DNA of 52,373 bases. It comes from Acidobacteriota bacterium. GTDB taxonomy: Bacteria; Acidobacteriota; Terriglobia; Bryobacterales; Bryobacteraceae. Below are positions 32,002 to 40,752 of the stretch, in pieces (within the stretch, counting starts at the first letter, position 1; each line of letters starts with the position of its first letter). The stretch is from NCBI GenBank assembly GCA_016213775.1, contig JACQZR010000103.1, positions 1 to 52,373 of the forward strand. Reading direction: 5' to 3'. The position numbers were made by a program, and so were the translations under genes. Under the pieces are notes generated by a model. That model saw only the letters and a list, made by a program, of their open reading frames with translations, made no database searches and was not told where the DNA came from.

Positions 32002-33486
32002 ATGTTCTCCCGATTGCGTCCCGCGAGCCTGCTGCTGTTCCTGTTTCCGTGCTCCGAATCCGCCTCTTGTCCCGCACCGGCCGATCCGCTTTCGCGCTAC
32101 GTTTCGGAACGGCCCCCGTTCACCGTGCTGCGCCCGGAATCCTGGAAAGTACGCTACGAAGCCTCTCCCGAGTTCTTTCGCGTGTGGGTCTCCGACGCCG
32201 GCCTGGCTTCCCAAGTGGAGATTTCCCTCGAGGACAATCGCAGCGCGCGGTCCGATTCTGTCGCCCTTCTTCGCGCGAAGGCCCGCGATCTGCGCTCGCG
32301 CTTTCCCGATCTCGCTCTCACGGAGGTGGTCGCCTGCGAAGACCTTTCGTGCGCCGCCGCCACCGTCGCCTTCACGCGCGAGAGGGTCCCGTTCAAAGGC
32401 CGGTTTTACTTCCAGTCCGACCCCATGCAAACAGTCATTCGCGGCTATGCCGCCCCGCTCGCCCGCCTCGAAGGCGAACGAAACCTGATGCTGAACATCC
32501 TGGCCAACATCCGCTGGGGCAATCCCCGTTCCGCCGATCAGCCGGCCGCCGCTCGCGCTCCGCAAGCCCCGCCGGTTCAGATGCAACTGGTGAAGCGCCG
32601 CTCCGCCGACGGCTCGGTGTCTCTTCTGCTGCCCGCGGACTGGACTTTCCAGGGCCAGAGCGGTCGCGTGCTCGCGGTGGCGCCGGAGGGAAGCGTGTGC
32701 GCCGGATTCATCTTCACCAGCTTTCAGGTGATCCCTCCCCAGCTTCGCATCCCCGTCACTCCCGATGTGATCCAATCGCCTTACCTTGCTCCCTCCCGTT
32801 TCCTCCCGCTCGTGTTCCAGAAATTCGGCAACCGCAACATGCGCATCCTCCAAGCCACGCCCGATCCGCAGGCGGCGGCAGCCTATATGCAGCACTCGCG
32901 CACCCGGTGCGTGGCGGAGAAGGTGGTGCTTAGTTGGGATTCTCCGCGAAGCCAACCCTGTCTCGGCGGCTTCCTCGTCTTCAACGGGCAGCCCGGTGTC
33001 AGCGGGATCTGGACAAGTCTCGTGGCCGGGCTCTGGGGGCCTGGGCAGGAGATCGACCGCTATATCCCCGTACTCGACCAAATCGGCAAATCGTTTGGCA
33101 TTAACGACCAATACGCCGCCAACTACATTCGGGAAGGCCTCGATAATCTCCGGCGCCAGCAGGCGCGCACCCAGGAGGCCATGCGCGACCTCAACCGGGC
33201 CCGTGAAGACAATCAACGCGCCTGGGAGGCACGCCAGGAACGCAAGGACGCATCCAACGCGCGTTGGGACGACTACCGGCGCGGCAACAGCTACTGGATC
33301 TCCGAGCTCGAGGGCGGGAAGATCTACCAGACTGACCCCTGGGGTACCCGGGACACGGTCACCGGAGACCGCTGGGAAGGCGCTCCCCACGACTACATCC
33401 GCTTCGAGGGCCAGAATCCACGGCACCCGTCGGAAAACATGCGCGAGCTGAGCAGCCACGAAGTGCAGAAGCTCACCGGACGCTGA
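32002..33486 (+). CDS. Secreted protein with PsbP-like domains and coiled-coil tail
   Basis: A 494-residue exported protein beginning MFSRLRPASLLLFLFPC; the start has a perfect AAAGGAGG at 31986-31993. Two domains related to those of the preceding protein begin at PPFTVLRPESWKV (about 36) and GSVSLLLPADWTFQG (about 207). The C-terminal third holds a charged helical stretch (LRRQQARTQEAMRDLNRAREDNQRAW, split here, about 395-430) likely to form a coiled coil, then a Trp/Tyr/Gly-rich tail. The signal cysteine (FPCSES) might be a lipoprotein site but the context is poor. It lies 28 bases after its relative and is probably cotranscribed. Confidence 0.65.
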   Translation: MFSRLRPASLLLFLFPCSESASCPAPADPLSRYVSERPPFTVLRPESWKVRYEASPEFFRVWVSDAGLASQVEISLEDNRSARSDSVALLRAKARDLRSRFPDLALTEVVACEDLSCAAATVAFTRERVPFKGRFYFQSDPMQTVIRGYAAPLARLEGERNLMLNILANIRWGNPRSADQPAAARAPQAPPVQMQLVKRRSADGSVSLLLPADWTFQGQSGRVLAVAPEGSVCAGFIFTSFQVIPPQLRIPVTPDVIQSPYLAPSRFLPLVFQKFGNRNMRILQATPDPQAAAAYMQHSRTRCVAEKVVLSWDSPRSQPCLGGFLVFNGQPGVSGIWTSLVAGLWGPGQEIDRYIPVLDQIGKSFGINDQYAANYIREGLDNLRRQQARTQEAMRDLNRAREDNQRAWEARQERKDASNARWDDYRRGNSYWISELEGGKIYQTDPWGTRDTVTGDRWEGAPHDYIRFEGQNPRHPSENMRELSSHEVQKLTGR

Positions 33487-33489
33487 ATC

Positions 33490-34443
33490 TCAGCTCGGAT
33501 CCACCCCGAAATCGTAGATCCTGCCGCTCGGCTTCTTCATTTCGCTGGCGCCCGCCGCCGGATAGAAGCCGTACTCGCCCGCCTCCAGTGCCGTCTTCGG
33601 CGTCACGAGGTACAGTCGCGGCTTCACGCGCTCGACCGAGAAATCCACTTCGCTGCTCTGATCCACTCCGGCCTGCGATTTGAAGAACCGGCTTTGCCCC
33701 ACTTCCAGTTGGCGCACATCGGAGCGCTGCACGAGCCGCAGCAGCAGATAATCGCCCGCGCTTGCATCTTCAGGCAGGTACAGGTAGAACCGCGGCTGCT
33801 TCTCACGAATCCGGGACTCGGCGCGCGGCCCCCGGAGTTGGGCGTTGATCCGCATCCGCTTGACCCCCAGTGTGAGGGAATGCGTCAGCATGTTCCCGGT
33901 GCGGATGTTGCTCAGTGCCTTTCCTTCGATCCGCACCAGCTCCCGTCCGTCTTTGAGCCAGTAGATGCCATTTTCTTCGGGAACCCGTCCTGTCCCCGCC
34001 GGGGTGATGACCTCTGCCGGGGCGTGCGCCGCGGGCGTCGAAGCCGCCGCTACCGGCGCGGCCACTACCACGGCTGGCGAAGGGGTCGCCGGCGTATCGC
34101 GCGGCAGCTCCGGCGGGACCAGCACCGTGCCAGGCTGCACTTCCGCGGCAGGATCCAGCATCACCTTGATCACGGCATCGCTCACCGCCGCCTGCTTCAG
34201 TTGCAGCACCTGTGGCGTCGTCAATTGGAAGGCCTTGCCGTTCTTGCGCACCAGCGCCAAAATCAGGTCCTCGGACAGGCCCGCCTGCGCCAGTTTGCAG
34301 ACCTCCTCCACGGTCAGCCCCGCTCGCAGTGCCGGCTTCGCGGGAGCGGGAACACTCCCCGCTTGCTTCTGCTGCCCGGTGGCCGTTCCGATCCATCCGA
34401 TGAAAACTATGCCGGTAAGGATCCGGCGGAGGTATGAATTCAT
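33490..34443 (-). CDS. Secreted protein with N-terminal helical repeat, function unknown
   Basis: A 317-residue protein with a signal peptide (LRRILTGIVFIGWIGTATGQ). Residues about 40-95 (LTVEEVCKLAQAGLSEDLILALV..., TTPQVLQLKQAAVSDAVIKVML) form two similar helical units, each 'V-x-x-L-x-x-A-G/A-x-S-x-x-x-I', often seen in acidobacterial secreted proteins. An Ala/Pro-rich linker (100-150) precedes a beta-rich C-terminal domain (LKDGRELVRIEGKAL, YLYLPEDASAGDYLLLRLV, LYLVTPKTALEAGEYGFYP). ATG 34443 has GGAGGA upstream. Convergent with the previous gene, three bases between stops. Confidence 0.65.
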   Translation of the reverse strand: MNSYLRRILTGIVFIGWIGTATGQQKQAGSVPAPAKPALRAGLTVEEVCKLAQAGLSEDLILALVRKNGKAFQLTTPQVLQLKQAAVSDAVIKVMLDPAAEVQPGTVLVPPELPRDTPATPSPAVVVAAPVAAASTPAAHAPAEVITPAGTGRVPEENGIYWLKDGRELVRIEGKALSNIRTGNMLTHSLTLGVKRMRINAQLRGPRAESRIREKQPRFYLYLPEDASAGDYLLLRLVQRSDVRQLEVGQSRFFKSQAGVDQSSEVDFSVERVKPRLYLVTPKTALEAGEYGFYPAAGASEMKKPSGRIYDFGVDPS

Positions 34444-34689
34444 GCGTCCTCCTTGCGTGCCGCGGAATCGTACACTGTCCACACAAGGAGCCGCTTCCGC
34501 GGCGCATCGACCGCCTCCATTGTACCCGGCAGCCCAGCCTGCGACAAGGACTCGCTTGTCAGCAAAACGAACACCACTATGGTGCAAGTGGCACGGACTC
34601 CAGATGAGTGCGGCTTTGCGATCTTGGCGATTCTCTGCCTCTTTGCGAGATCGTCGATGCCGCATAGCCGAAATGGAATTGTTGCGCGC

Positions 34690-35057
34690 CGGGGACCGGC
34701 GCTCGATTCCTACAAACGTCCCGGCGAACACTACGTCACCGGGAAGGCCGAATTCTGTTTCGAATCTTCGGTGGCGGAAATGGCGTATCCGGCGATGCTG
34801 CGCCAGGCCGGCGTTGCGGTCCGCTACGGCCGGCGCGTGGAGAAGGCTGCCTCTGCCGGCAACCGCGTGGGCGCGATCACGCTCACGGACGGAACAACAT
34901 TGGAAGCGCGGGTGTTTGTCGATGCCGGTTATGAAGGCGACCTCATGGCGCGCGCCGGGTGCGGGCGGTCTCCGGCCGCGAGAGCCGCGAGGAGTTCGGC
35001 GAAGACGGGGGAGCCGAGCGATCCGAATCCACCGGCGGCCCCCTCGAGATCTGACGA
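34690..35057 (+). pseudogene. Remnant of an FAD-dependent oxidoreductase (PF12831-like)
   Basis: The plus-strand reading YKRPGEHYVTGKAEFCFESS, VAEMAYPAMLRQAGVAVRYG, TLEARVFVDAGYEGDLMARAG is characteristic of secreted FAD-dependent oxidoreductases of the PF12831 type, in which '...FEPHVAE...ML.EAGV...' and 'F-I-D-A-T-Y-E-G-D-L-M-A-x-A-G' are conserved. The match then continues in the next frame as GRESREEFGE, so a frameshift lies near 34962-34975. The N-terminal FAD-binding GxGxxG part and the whole C-terminal half are absent. A relic of a larger gene. Confidence 0.6.
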
Positions 35058-35067
35058 ACCTTGCCGG

Positions 35068-38000
35068 TTAGAACACGAACTTCGCGCCCAACTGAATCAC
35101 CCGCGTCGTGATGCCTTGCACCCCTCCGCCTACGGCACCGAACGTGGCCGAACGGAGGTTGCGATCCACCGTGCCCGGATCCGGATTGTAGTGGTTCGTC
35201 ACGTTGAAGAACTCCGTCCGGAACACAATGTGGCGCTGCTCGGAGAACTTGAACATCTTGTTGACTGAGAAGTCGCCATTGATGATACCGGGCAAACGGA
35301 ACGCAGCCGTGCGAGGCGATGTCCCGTAGCGGCCGAAAGGCGCTTGACTGAACGCCCCCGTGTTGAACCACTTGGTCCACGTGCGAGCATCGCCATCGAG
35401 GTTGCCGTTGCCGTTCTGATCGGGACGCGAGTTGATGCCCGTGCCCGTGGTATCGACGTTGTTCGTCACCGGGGCGGGGAAGCCGCTCTGGAACGTCATG
35501 ATCGTCGACACCTGCCAGCCCGACAGCAGGAACCGCGTCACGCCGGTGGTGCTTCTGAAGAACGGCAGATCGTAGAGCACGGTCTGCACAAAGCGCTGCG
35601 TTACGTCGAAGCCCGATACCGATCGCTCGCCCTGCAGATAATAGATGTCCTGCGGCGCGCCGATGAAGTTGCCGCCGCCCACCTGTCCCCCGATGTCGTT
35701 CGGCCCGGAGATGGACTTGGACCACGTATATGCCGTAACGAACGTGAAGCCGCGCGCCATGCGGCGTTCGGCCTTCACTTGCAAGCCGTGATAGATGGCG
35801 TTGCCGATGCTCTTGTCGGAACGCACGTTGCGCTGGTAGGCCTGGTTAGGACGCCGCGCGTTGAGCGAGGGCAAGCCCGGTGTGCGCGGATCCACAAGTG
35901 TCACCGGACGGTTGAGATCCTCAATGGTGACGATCAGGCGAGTCGATTTCGTGCCCACGTAACCCGCATCGAGCAGGATGTTGCCCGGAAGCTTCTTCTG
36001 CAATCCGAAGTTCCACTGCTGGATGTAGGAATCGCGCAGGTTCTGGTCATTGCTGACCGCGAAGTTGAGCGCGCCCGTGGTCACCGCCGAAGAAAACGGA
36101 TCGTTGAAGAAGATGTTCGGCGAGCCTGTCAGATTGCCAATCACGGCCGCACCGGCTGTGGCCTGCGCGCCTTCGGCCATCGCGAAAATGGCATTGGAAA
36201 TCTGTGGCGTGTAATAGAAGCCGTAGCCGCCGCGCAGCACCATGTCGTTGGAGAAGCCCGGGCGGTATGCAAAGCCGACGCGCGGCGCAAAATTGTTGCG
36301 GTCAGGGGCAATCAGCGCACGGTCGTACTTCGACGTTTGCGGATTGGTGAGCCCGGCCACGATGAAGCCGTTCTGCTCGATGTTGACGAACTTGTCATCC
36401 GCCTGTTTGTACGGCTGGAAGTAGTCATACCGCAACCCGAAGTTCAGTGTCAGGCGCGGGCTGACTTTCCAGTCGTCGTTCATGTAATAGGACTGCCACC
36501 AGTTCCACAAATTCGTCGACGTGTGCGCCGGGTTGATGCTCGCGTTGCGCACGTAGCCGAGCATGAAGTCGGCCAGCGCGCTTCCAGTGTACGTGCCGTC
36601 AAACCCGAAACTGCCGCGCGGCGCGCGCGCCTGTTCAAAGGTGACGTGGCGTTTGGCGATGTCGGCGCCGAACTTGAAGAAGTGCTTGTTGCGCTGCCAG
36701 CTCAACGAATCGACGAACTGGAAAATCTCGTTGGCCCGGTCGCGCGGGCCGATCTGGCGCTGCAGGTCGTACATGGAGAAGGCGCCGTCCGGCCCGTTGA
36801 TTGTAATCGTCGGAGGACCGTACTCCTGCGGCAGGCGTGACACCAGCGGCAGACCCATCTTGCCCACGATGTCGTACGCCGGATCGTTGGTGGTGCCGAA
36901 GATCTCCACCTCGGAAAAGCGGTGCCAGCCGCCTCGGACCTCATTGATGAGCGAGGGGCCGAAGGTGTGGGTCCAGTTGGAGGCGAAGTTCTGCGCGCGT
37001 CCGAGATTGTTGCGCTCATCGTGGCCCCAGAACGGCACGCCGGCTTCATACGTGTCGTTGAAAATGTAGCGTCCGGAAACGGAGTCTTTGTCGGAAAAGA
37101 CGTGGTCAATACGGGCGTTGTAGTTGTCCTGCTTCGACACTGCGCTCGCAGGCGTGCTCGCGTAGTTGAACGTACCAACTTGCGTATTCGGTTGCGGCAT
37201 GAACTCCAAAAACACCTGCGCCTGCTTGCTGAGCCGCGAGGTGGGGATCACGTTGTTAACGATGCCGGCGTTGAGCGGATCGCGCAGCACGATGGGTGCG
37301 CCGGTGCGGGCGTTGACGAGTCCGCGAAAGTCGCCTGTGCGGACGGGCATCGAGGGGATCAGGCGGAAGGCACTCGCCGCGCCTTGCGCCAGCCGCCCGG
37401 CTTCCCAGTTGAAGAAGAAGAAAGTCTTGTCCTTACCGTTGTAAAGCTTGGGCAGCAGTACGGGACCGCCGATGTTGGCTCCGAACTGATTGCGATTGAG
37501 GCGCGGCGGCGTGACGTCCTTGCCGCCAATGGCGTCATAGGCCTGCGTGAGAGCGTTGTTTCTGTTTGAACTCCCATAACGTGCCGTTGAAACGGTTGCC
37601 GCCACGCCGCGTCAGCATGTTCACCTGACCGCCCGGAGCGCCGCCGGTTTCCGCCGATGAATTGCTCGTCTCCACTTTGAACTCGGCGAGCGAATCGACC
37701 GATGGCGAGAACGCGAACGTCATCGCGTCATAGTCCATGAACTCGATGCCGTCGATGAGGTAGCGGTTTGCCGTGTCGCGCGATCCGTTGGCGGACATGG
37801 CGGTGGAACCGAAGGGCGAATCCTGCTGCCCTATGGATCCCCGGCCGCGGCGTACGGTGATCGATCCCGGCGTCCCGGCCTGCACGCCCGGGATCAGTTG
37901 CGCGAGTTGGACGAAGTTGCGGCCGTTGAGTGGCAATTCCACAATCTTGGTGCCGTCGATGACGCCGCCGAGCGTGGCGTTATCAGACTGCAACTCCAGA

Positions 38001-38365
38001 CTGCGCGCTTCCACCGTGATGGTCTCGGATACTTCACCGACTTTGAGTTGCAGATCGAGCCGCGAGACCTGCTGGACCTGCAAGATGACCTTGTCGAACT
38101 TCTGCGTTTGGAAGCCGGACGCGGAAGCAGTGACGGTTTACTCGCCCGCGGGCAGGAACGGTAAGCTGTAACTCCCGTTGTCGCTGGTCTTTGCTTCGCG
38201 CACCGCGTTGGTGGCGTTGTTGACGGCTTTGACGTTGACACCGGGCACGGCGGCTCCAGTGGGGTCAGTGACAAAGCCGGTTAAAGTTGCTGTGGTTTGC
38301 TGGCCAAAGCCAGTAGGGGAAAGAAAAAGTGCCGCGAAAAAGGCGGTTACGACATGGTGTTTCAA
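35068..38365 (-). pseudogene. Oar-like TonB-dependent receptor, broken by nonsense and frameshift
   Basis: The three pieces together give one complete receptor of about 1098 residues: signal peptide and carboxypeptidase-regulatory domain (38365-38141, ...GSYSLPFLPAGE), a TAA at 38138-38140, then in the same frame TVTASASGFQTQKF and the plug (to about 37570, ...GGNRFNGTLWEF), then a one-base shift and the rest (NRNNALTQAYDAIGGKD ... to VIQLGAKFVF). The TAA stands where the family has Tyr (AGEY), so one base change explains it; the shift is one extra A in the run at 37565-37567. The total length, 3298 bases, is one more than a multiple of three. All other domains look intact, implying recent loss or sequence errors. 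Confidence 0.85.
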
Positions 38366-38416
38366 GTTAACCTTCCAAAGCGATTAGCTATATGTCGTAG
38401 TATATCCTCTGTAGCT

Positions 38417-38836
38417 ATGCCTGACTTGCCGCCGCCCTTCCTTTATCCCTCCCGAATCCGTTTTGTCGACACCGACGCTTCGCAGCGGATCCACTATACG
38501 GCGATGTTCCGGCATTTTGAAGCAGCCGAGATGGAATGGCTTCGCGCGGGTGGATGCCCCTACTCAGATTCGCGCATGGCTGGGGTGACGTTCCCGCGTG
38601 TGCATGTGGAATGTGATTTTCAGGCGGAGTTGCGGTTCGACGATCTGGTAACGGTGGCGCTGACGGTAGAGCGCATTGGAACGTCCTCGTTCACGATGGT
38701 GTTTGCCGTTAGCAGTGGAGACAGGCAGTGCGCGCGAGGCAAGATCGTCGTCGTCTGCATCGACCGCGGGACGCAGCGGCCCTGTCCGATACCATCGGCC
38801 TTGCTGGACAGTATTCAGCGCCAACTCGCTAAGTGA
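38417..38836 (+). CDS. Acyl-CoA thioesterase, 4HBT hotdog fold
   Basis: A 139-residue hotdog-fold protein of the 4-hydroxybenzoyl-CoA thioesterase/YbgC type. The N-terminal block RIRFVDTDASQRIHYTAMFRHFEAAEMEWLR is the family signature, with the catalytic-type Asp in D-T-D-A-S and Tyr in H-Y; VECDFQAELRFDDLVTVAL and FTMVFAV follow. It hydrolyses an acyl-CoA or acyl-ACP thioester; the acyl group is unknown. Divergent from the broken receptor with a 51-base gap. ATG 38417 is the start that fits the family; the reading frame before it is not coding. Confidence 0.85.
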   Translation: MPDLPPPFLYPSRIRFVDTDASQRIHYTAMFRHFEAAEMEWLRAGGCPYSDSRMAGVTFPRVHVECDFQAELRFDDLVTVALTVERIGTSSFTMVFAVSSGDRQCARGKIVVVCIDRGTQRPCPIPSALLDSIQRQLAK

Positions 38837-38869
38837 CGACTATATCCCACTCATTCGCCCGCTGCGTTC

Positions 38870-38923
38870 CGCCGTCTTGTAGGGCGGCCAATCCTGGCCG
38901 CGGCTGGCCTTTCCAGGCCAGCC
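38870..38923 (+). repeat. Twin-hairpin REP-like element, copy 3
   Basis: Stems at 38884-38901 (7 bp, loop ATCC) and 38902-38923 (9 bp, loop TTCC), the same core as at 1288-1336 and 21728-21781, with the leader CCGCCGTCTTGTA. It lies 34 bases past the thioesterase stop and upstream of the nine-gene operon, where it could also stop or shield transcription. Confidence 0.85.
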
Positions 38924-38968
38924 TATCGTACGGGTGCGTAACCGTTTGGGGATTCTCACGGAAACCGT

Positions 38969-39027
38969 CTCCCTAACGGTCGCGGCTCGGAATCGGTCGT
39001 GTTTCTGAGCCGCGAGCGTAAAGCGAG
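38969..39027. repeat. Imperfect inverted repeat upstream of the nine-gene operon
   Basis: Arms at 38969-38988 and 39007-39027 pair through a perfect 9-bp core (TCGCGGCTC/GAGCCGCGA) with weaker outer pairing and an 18-nt loop. From memory, intergenic repeats with this GAGCCGCGA-type core are abundant in Solibacter-like and planctomycete genomes, but only this one is seen in the window. It could be a transcript end for the thioesterase gene or a regulatory hairpin before the operon. Confidence 0.4.
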
Positions 39028-39115
39028 CCGGACGCATTCCCCGAAATCGTTAAGTACCCCTATCGCACGCGCTGTGACCACATAGCGGCGGCAACATGGG
39101 ACAATACGAAATTGC

Positions 39116-40252
39116 ATGCCAGTCTACCTCGATTGCGCCGCCACCACGCCCCTGGACCCGCGCGTAATCGAGGTGTGCCTCCGCTACATGCGTGACGATT
39201 TCGGCAACGCGCACTCGCGCACGCATGACTTTGGAGCGGCCGCACGCCGCGCGGTGGAGCGGGCGCGCGATCAGGTTGCAGCGGTGGCAGGGGCCAACCG
39301 GGGCGACGTCATCTTCACCAGCGGGGCAACGGAGAGCAACAACCTGGTGCTGCTAGGACTGGAGACCGCCGCGCGCGCTACCGGCCGCAACCACATCGTC
39401 AGTACGGCGATCGAACACCAGGCGATCCTGGAACCATTGCGCGAGTTGGAACGCCGGGGCTTGGCCGTAACCCTGATCGCCCCTGGCCCCGACGGAGCCA
39501 TCGCCGCAGAGGCCGCGCGCGAGGCATTGCGGCCGGAAACACTGCTTGTATCGGTGATGCACATCAACAACGAAACTGGCGCAATCCAACCGCTGGACGC
39601 CATCTGCGACGCACTCAACGGCCACGACGCGCTGCTCCATACCGATGCCGCGCAAGGCTTCGCAAAACAGTTGAATCCTTTGCGCAATCCCCGCATCGAC
39701 TTCATCAGCGTGAGTTCTCACAAGATTTGCGGACCCAAAGGAATCGGCGCCCTGATCGCCCGCAAGCGGTCGCGCGATCGCGCCGCACTGTCCCCGCTTT
39801 TGTTCGGCGGCGGTCAGGAACGCGGTCTTCGGCCCGGCACGCTGCCCGTGCCGCAAATCGCCGGTTTCGGACTCGCCGCGCAACTGTGGGCCGGCGAATC
39901 GCAACGGCATTGGCGCAACGCGGAAAACTTCCGCGACCAACTGCTCACCGCACTCGCCCCGTTACATCCGGCCATCAACGGCGCCACGCACGCGAGTTCG
40001 CCGTTTATCCTCAACCTCTCGTTTCCCGGTTGGGACGCCGATTCTGTCATGGAAGCATGGGCGGGTATTGCCGCCGTAAGCGACGGCGCGGCCTGTTCCT
40101 CGCAATCCTACACATGCAGCCACGTGTTGGCGGCAATGCAGATCCCGCCCGATCAGGCAGCCGGTGCCATTCGCATGTCGTGGTGCCCGCTGACCCCGAT
40201 GCCCGATACCGCCGCGATGGTGGCCGCACTGCGGGAGGTCGCCGTCCGTTGA
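39116..40252 (+). CDS. Cysteine desulfurase (NifS/IscS family)
   Basis: A 378-residue PLP enzyme that removes sulfur from cysteine as an enzyme-bound persulfide. The front matches the family (VYLDCAATTPLDPRVIE). H101 (STAIEHQAI) and the PLP-binding lysine K203 in SSHKICGPKG are present. The sulfur-carrying cysteine is probably C327 in DGAACSSQ, in the short loop of class II-like or C333 of the TCSHVL segment. First gene of the nine-gene operon; the next gene starts within its stop codon. It probably supplies sulfur either for the Fe-S proteins of the operon or for a product; a housekeeping isc/suf role is less likely because no scaffold gene is adjacent. Confidence 0.9.
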   Translation: MPVYLDCAATTPLDPRVIEVCLRYMRDDFGNAHSRTHDFGAAARRAVERARDQVAAVAGANRGDVIFTSGATESNNLVLLGLETAARATGRNHIVSTAIEHQAILEPLRELERRGLAVTLIAPGPDGAIAAEAAREALRPETLLVSVMHINNETGAIQPLDAICDALNGHDALLHTDAAQGFAKQLNPLRNPRIDFISVSSHKICGPKGIGALIARKRSRDRAALSPLLFGGGQERGLRPGTLPVPQIAGFGLAAQLWAGESQRHWRNAENFRDQLLTALAPLHPAINGATHASSPFILNLSFPGWDADSVMEAWAGIAAVSDGAACSSQSYTCSHVLAAMQIPPDQAAGAIRMSWCPLTPMPDTAAMVAALREVAVR

Positions 40253-40752
40253 ATCCCGCCACGCCCTACCTGTCCTTCAAGCGCTCACGCTTCTCCATTC
40301 GCATCCCGCTCGACCGCGTTTATACGCGCGCGCACTATTGGCTGCGCGAATCGTCACCGGGCGTCTGGCGAGTCGGCTTCACCAAGTTTGCTACTCGCAT
40401 GCTGGGAGATATTGTTGAGTACCAGTTCGATGCGAACGCGGGCGACACCATCGCCGTGGGCGACAAAATCGGGTCAATTGAGGGTTTTAAGGCGCTGAGC
40501 GAGATTTATGCGGTGGCTGACGGCCTCTTTCAGGTAACGAACCCCACCCTTCGTGACGACATTACATTAATTGAAACCGACCCCTTTGAACGGGGGTGGC
40601 TCTATGAGGTCCAAGGCAAGCCGGAATCTGGTTACGTCGATGCCAATGGCTATGCCGCGATTCTGGATGCCACAATAGAGAAAATGCTGGCCAGCCGTCA
40701 TGAGCTCAGCCAGAGCGAGGATGCGGAAGAGAGTAGCGACAACGATGAGTAA
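40249..40752 (+). CDS. GcvH-like lipoyl-carrier protein
   Basis: A 167-residue protein of the glycine-cleavage H-protein family. The fold pattern is complete: TRAHYWLRE, VGFTKFATRMLGDIVEY, GDKIGSIEGFKALSEIYAVADG with the lipoyl-accepting lysine K81, and DPFERGWLYEVQG. An acidic C-terminal tail of about 40 residues is additional to usual H-proteins. The start is TTG 40249 (TTGA overlaps the upstream stop) with GGGAGG upstream. No gcvT, gcvP or lipoyl ligase is nearby, so a role in glycine cleavage is unlikely. Lipoate-binding H-like proteins (LbpA) carry sulfur in sHdr systems; with a desulfurase and an HdrA-like protein beside it, that analogy is attractive. Confidence 0.88.
   Translation: MNPATPYLSFKRSRFSIRIPLDRVYTRAHYWLRESSPGVWRVGFTKFATRMLGDIVEYQFDANAGDTIAVGDKIGSIEGFKALSEIYAVADGLFQVTNPTLRDDITLIETDPFERGWLYEVQGKPESGYVDANGYAAILDATIEKMLASRHELSQSEDAEESSDNDE

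Noticed and set aside
31900-33459. Minus-strand open frame of 519 residues opposite the secreted protein at 32002
   Set aside because: The plus strand has a perfect ribosome site and a signal peptide; the antisense frame has neither.
35344-36840. Plus-strand open frame of 498 residues opposite the broken receptor
   Set aside because: Antisense shadow: Arg/Ala/His-rich, no recognisable domain, while the minus strand reads as a TonB-dependent receptor barrel.
37560-37575. Programmed frameshift in the receptor gene
   Set aside because: The site TTCAAACAG is not a known slippery sequence, no stimulatory structure is apparent, and a separate nonsense codon lies upstream; simple mutation is a better explanation.
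1288-38923. CRISPR array or insertion sequence based on the three identical repeats
   Set aside because: The copies are about 17-20 kb apart without spacers, leader or cas genes, and no transposase or terminal inverted repeats accompany them.
40249-40752. Glycine cleavage system H protein
   Set aside because: The fold and lipoyl lysine fit, but no gcvT, gcvP or lipoylation gene is near and the gene is embedded in a desulfurase/Fe-S/terpene operon with a C-terminal extension.
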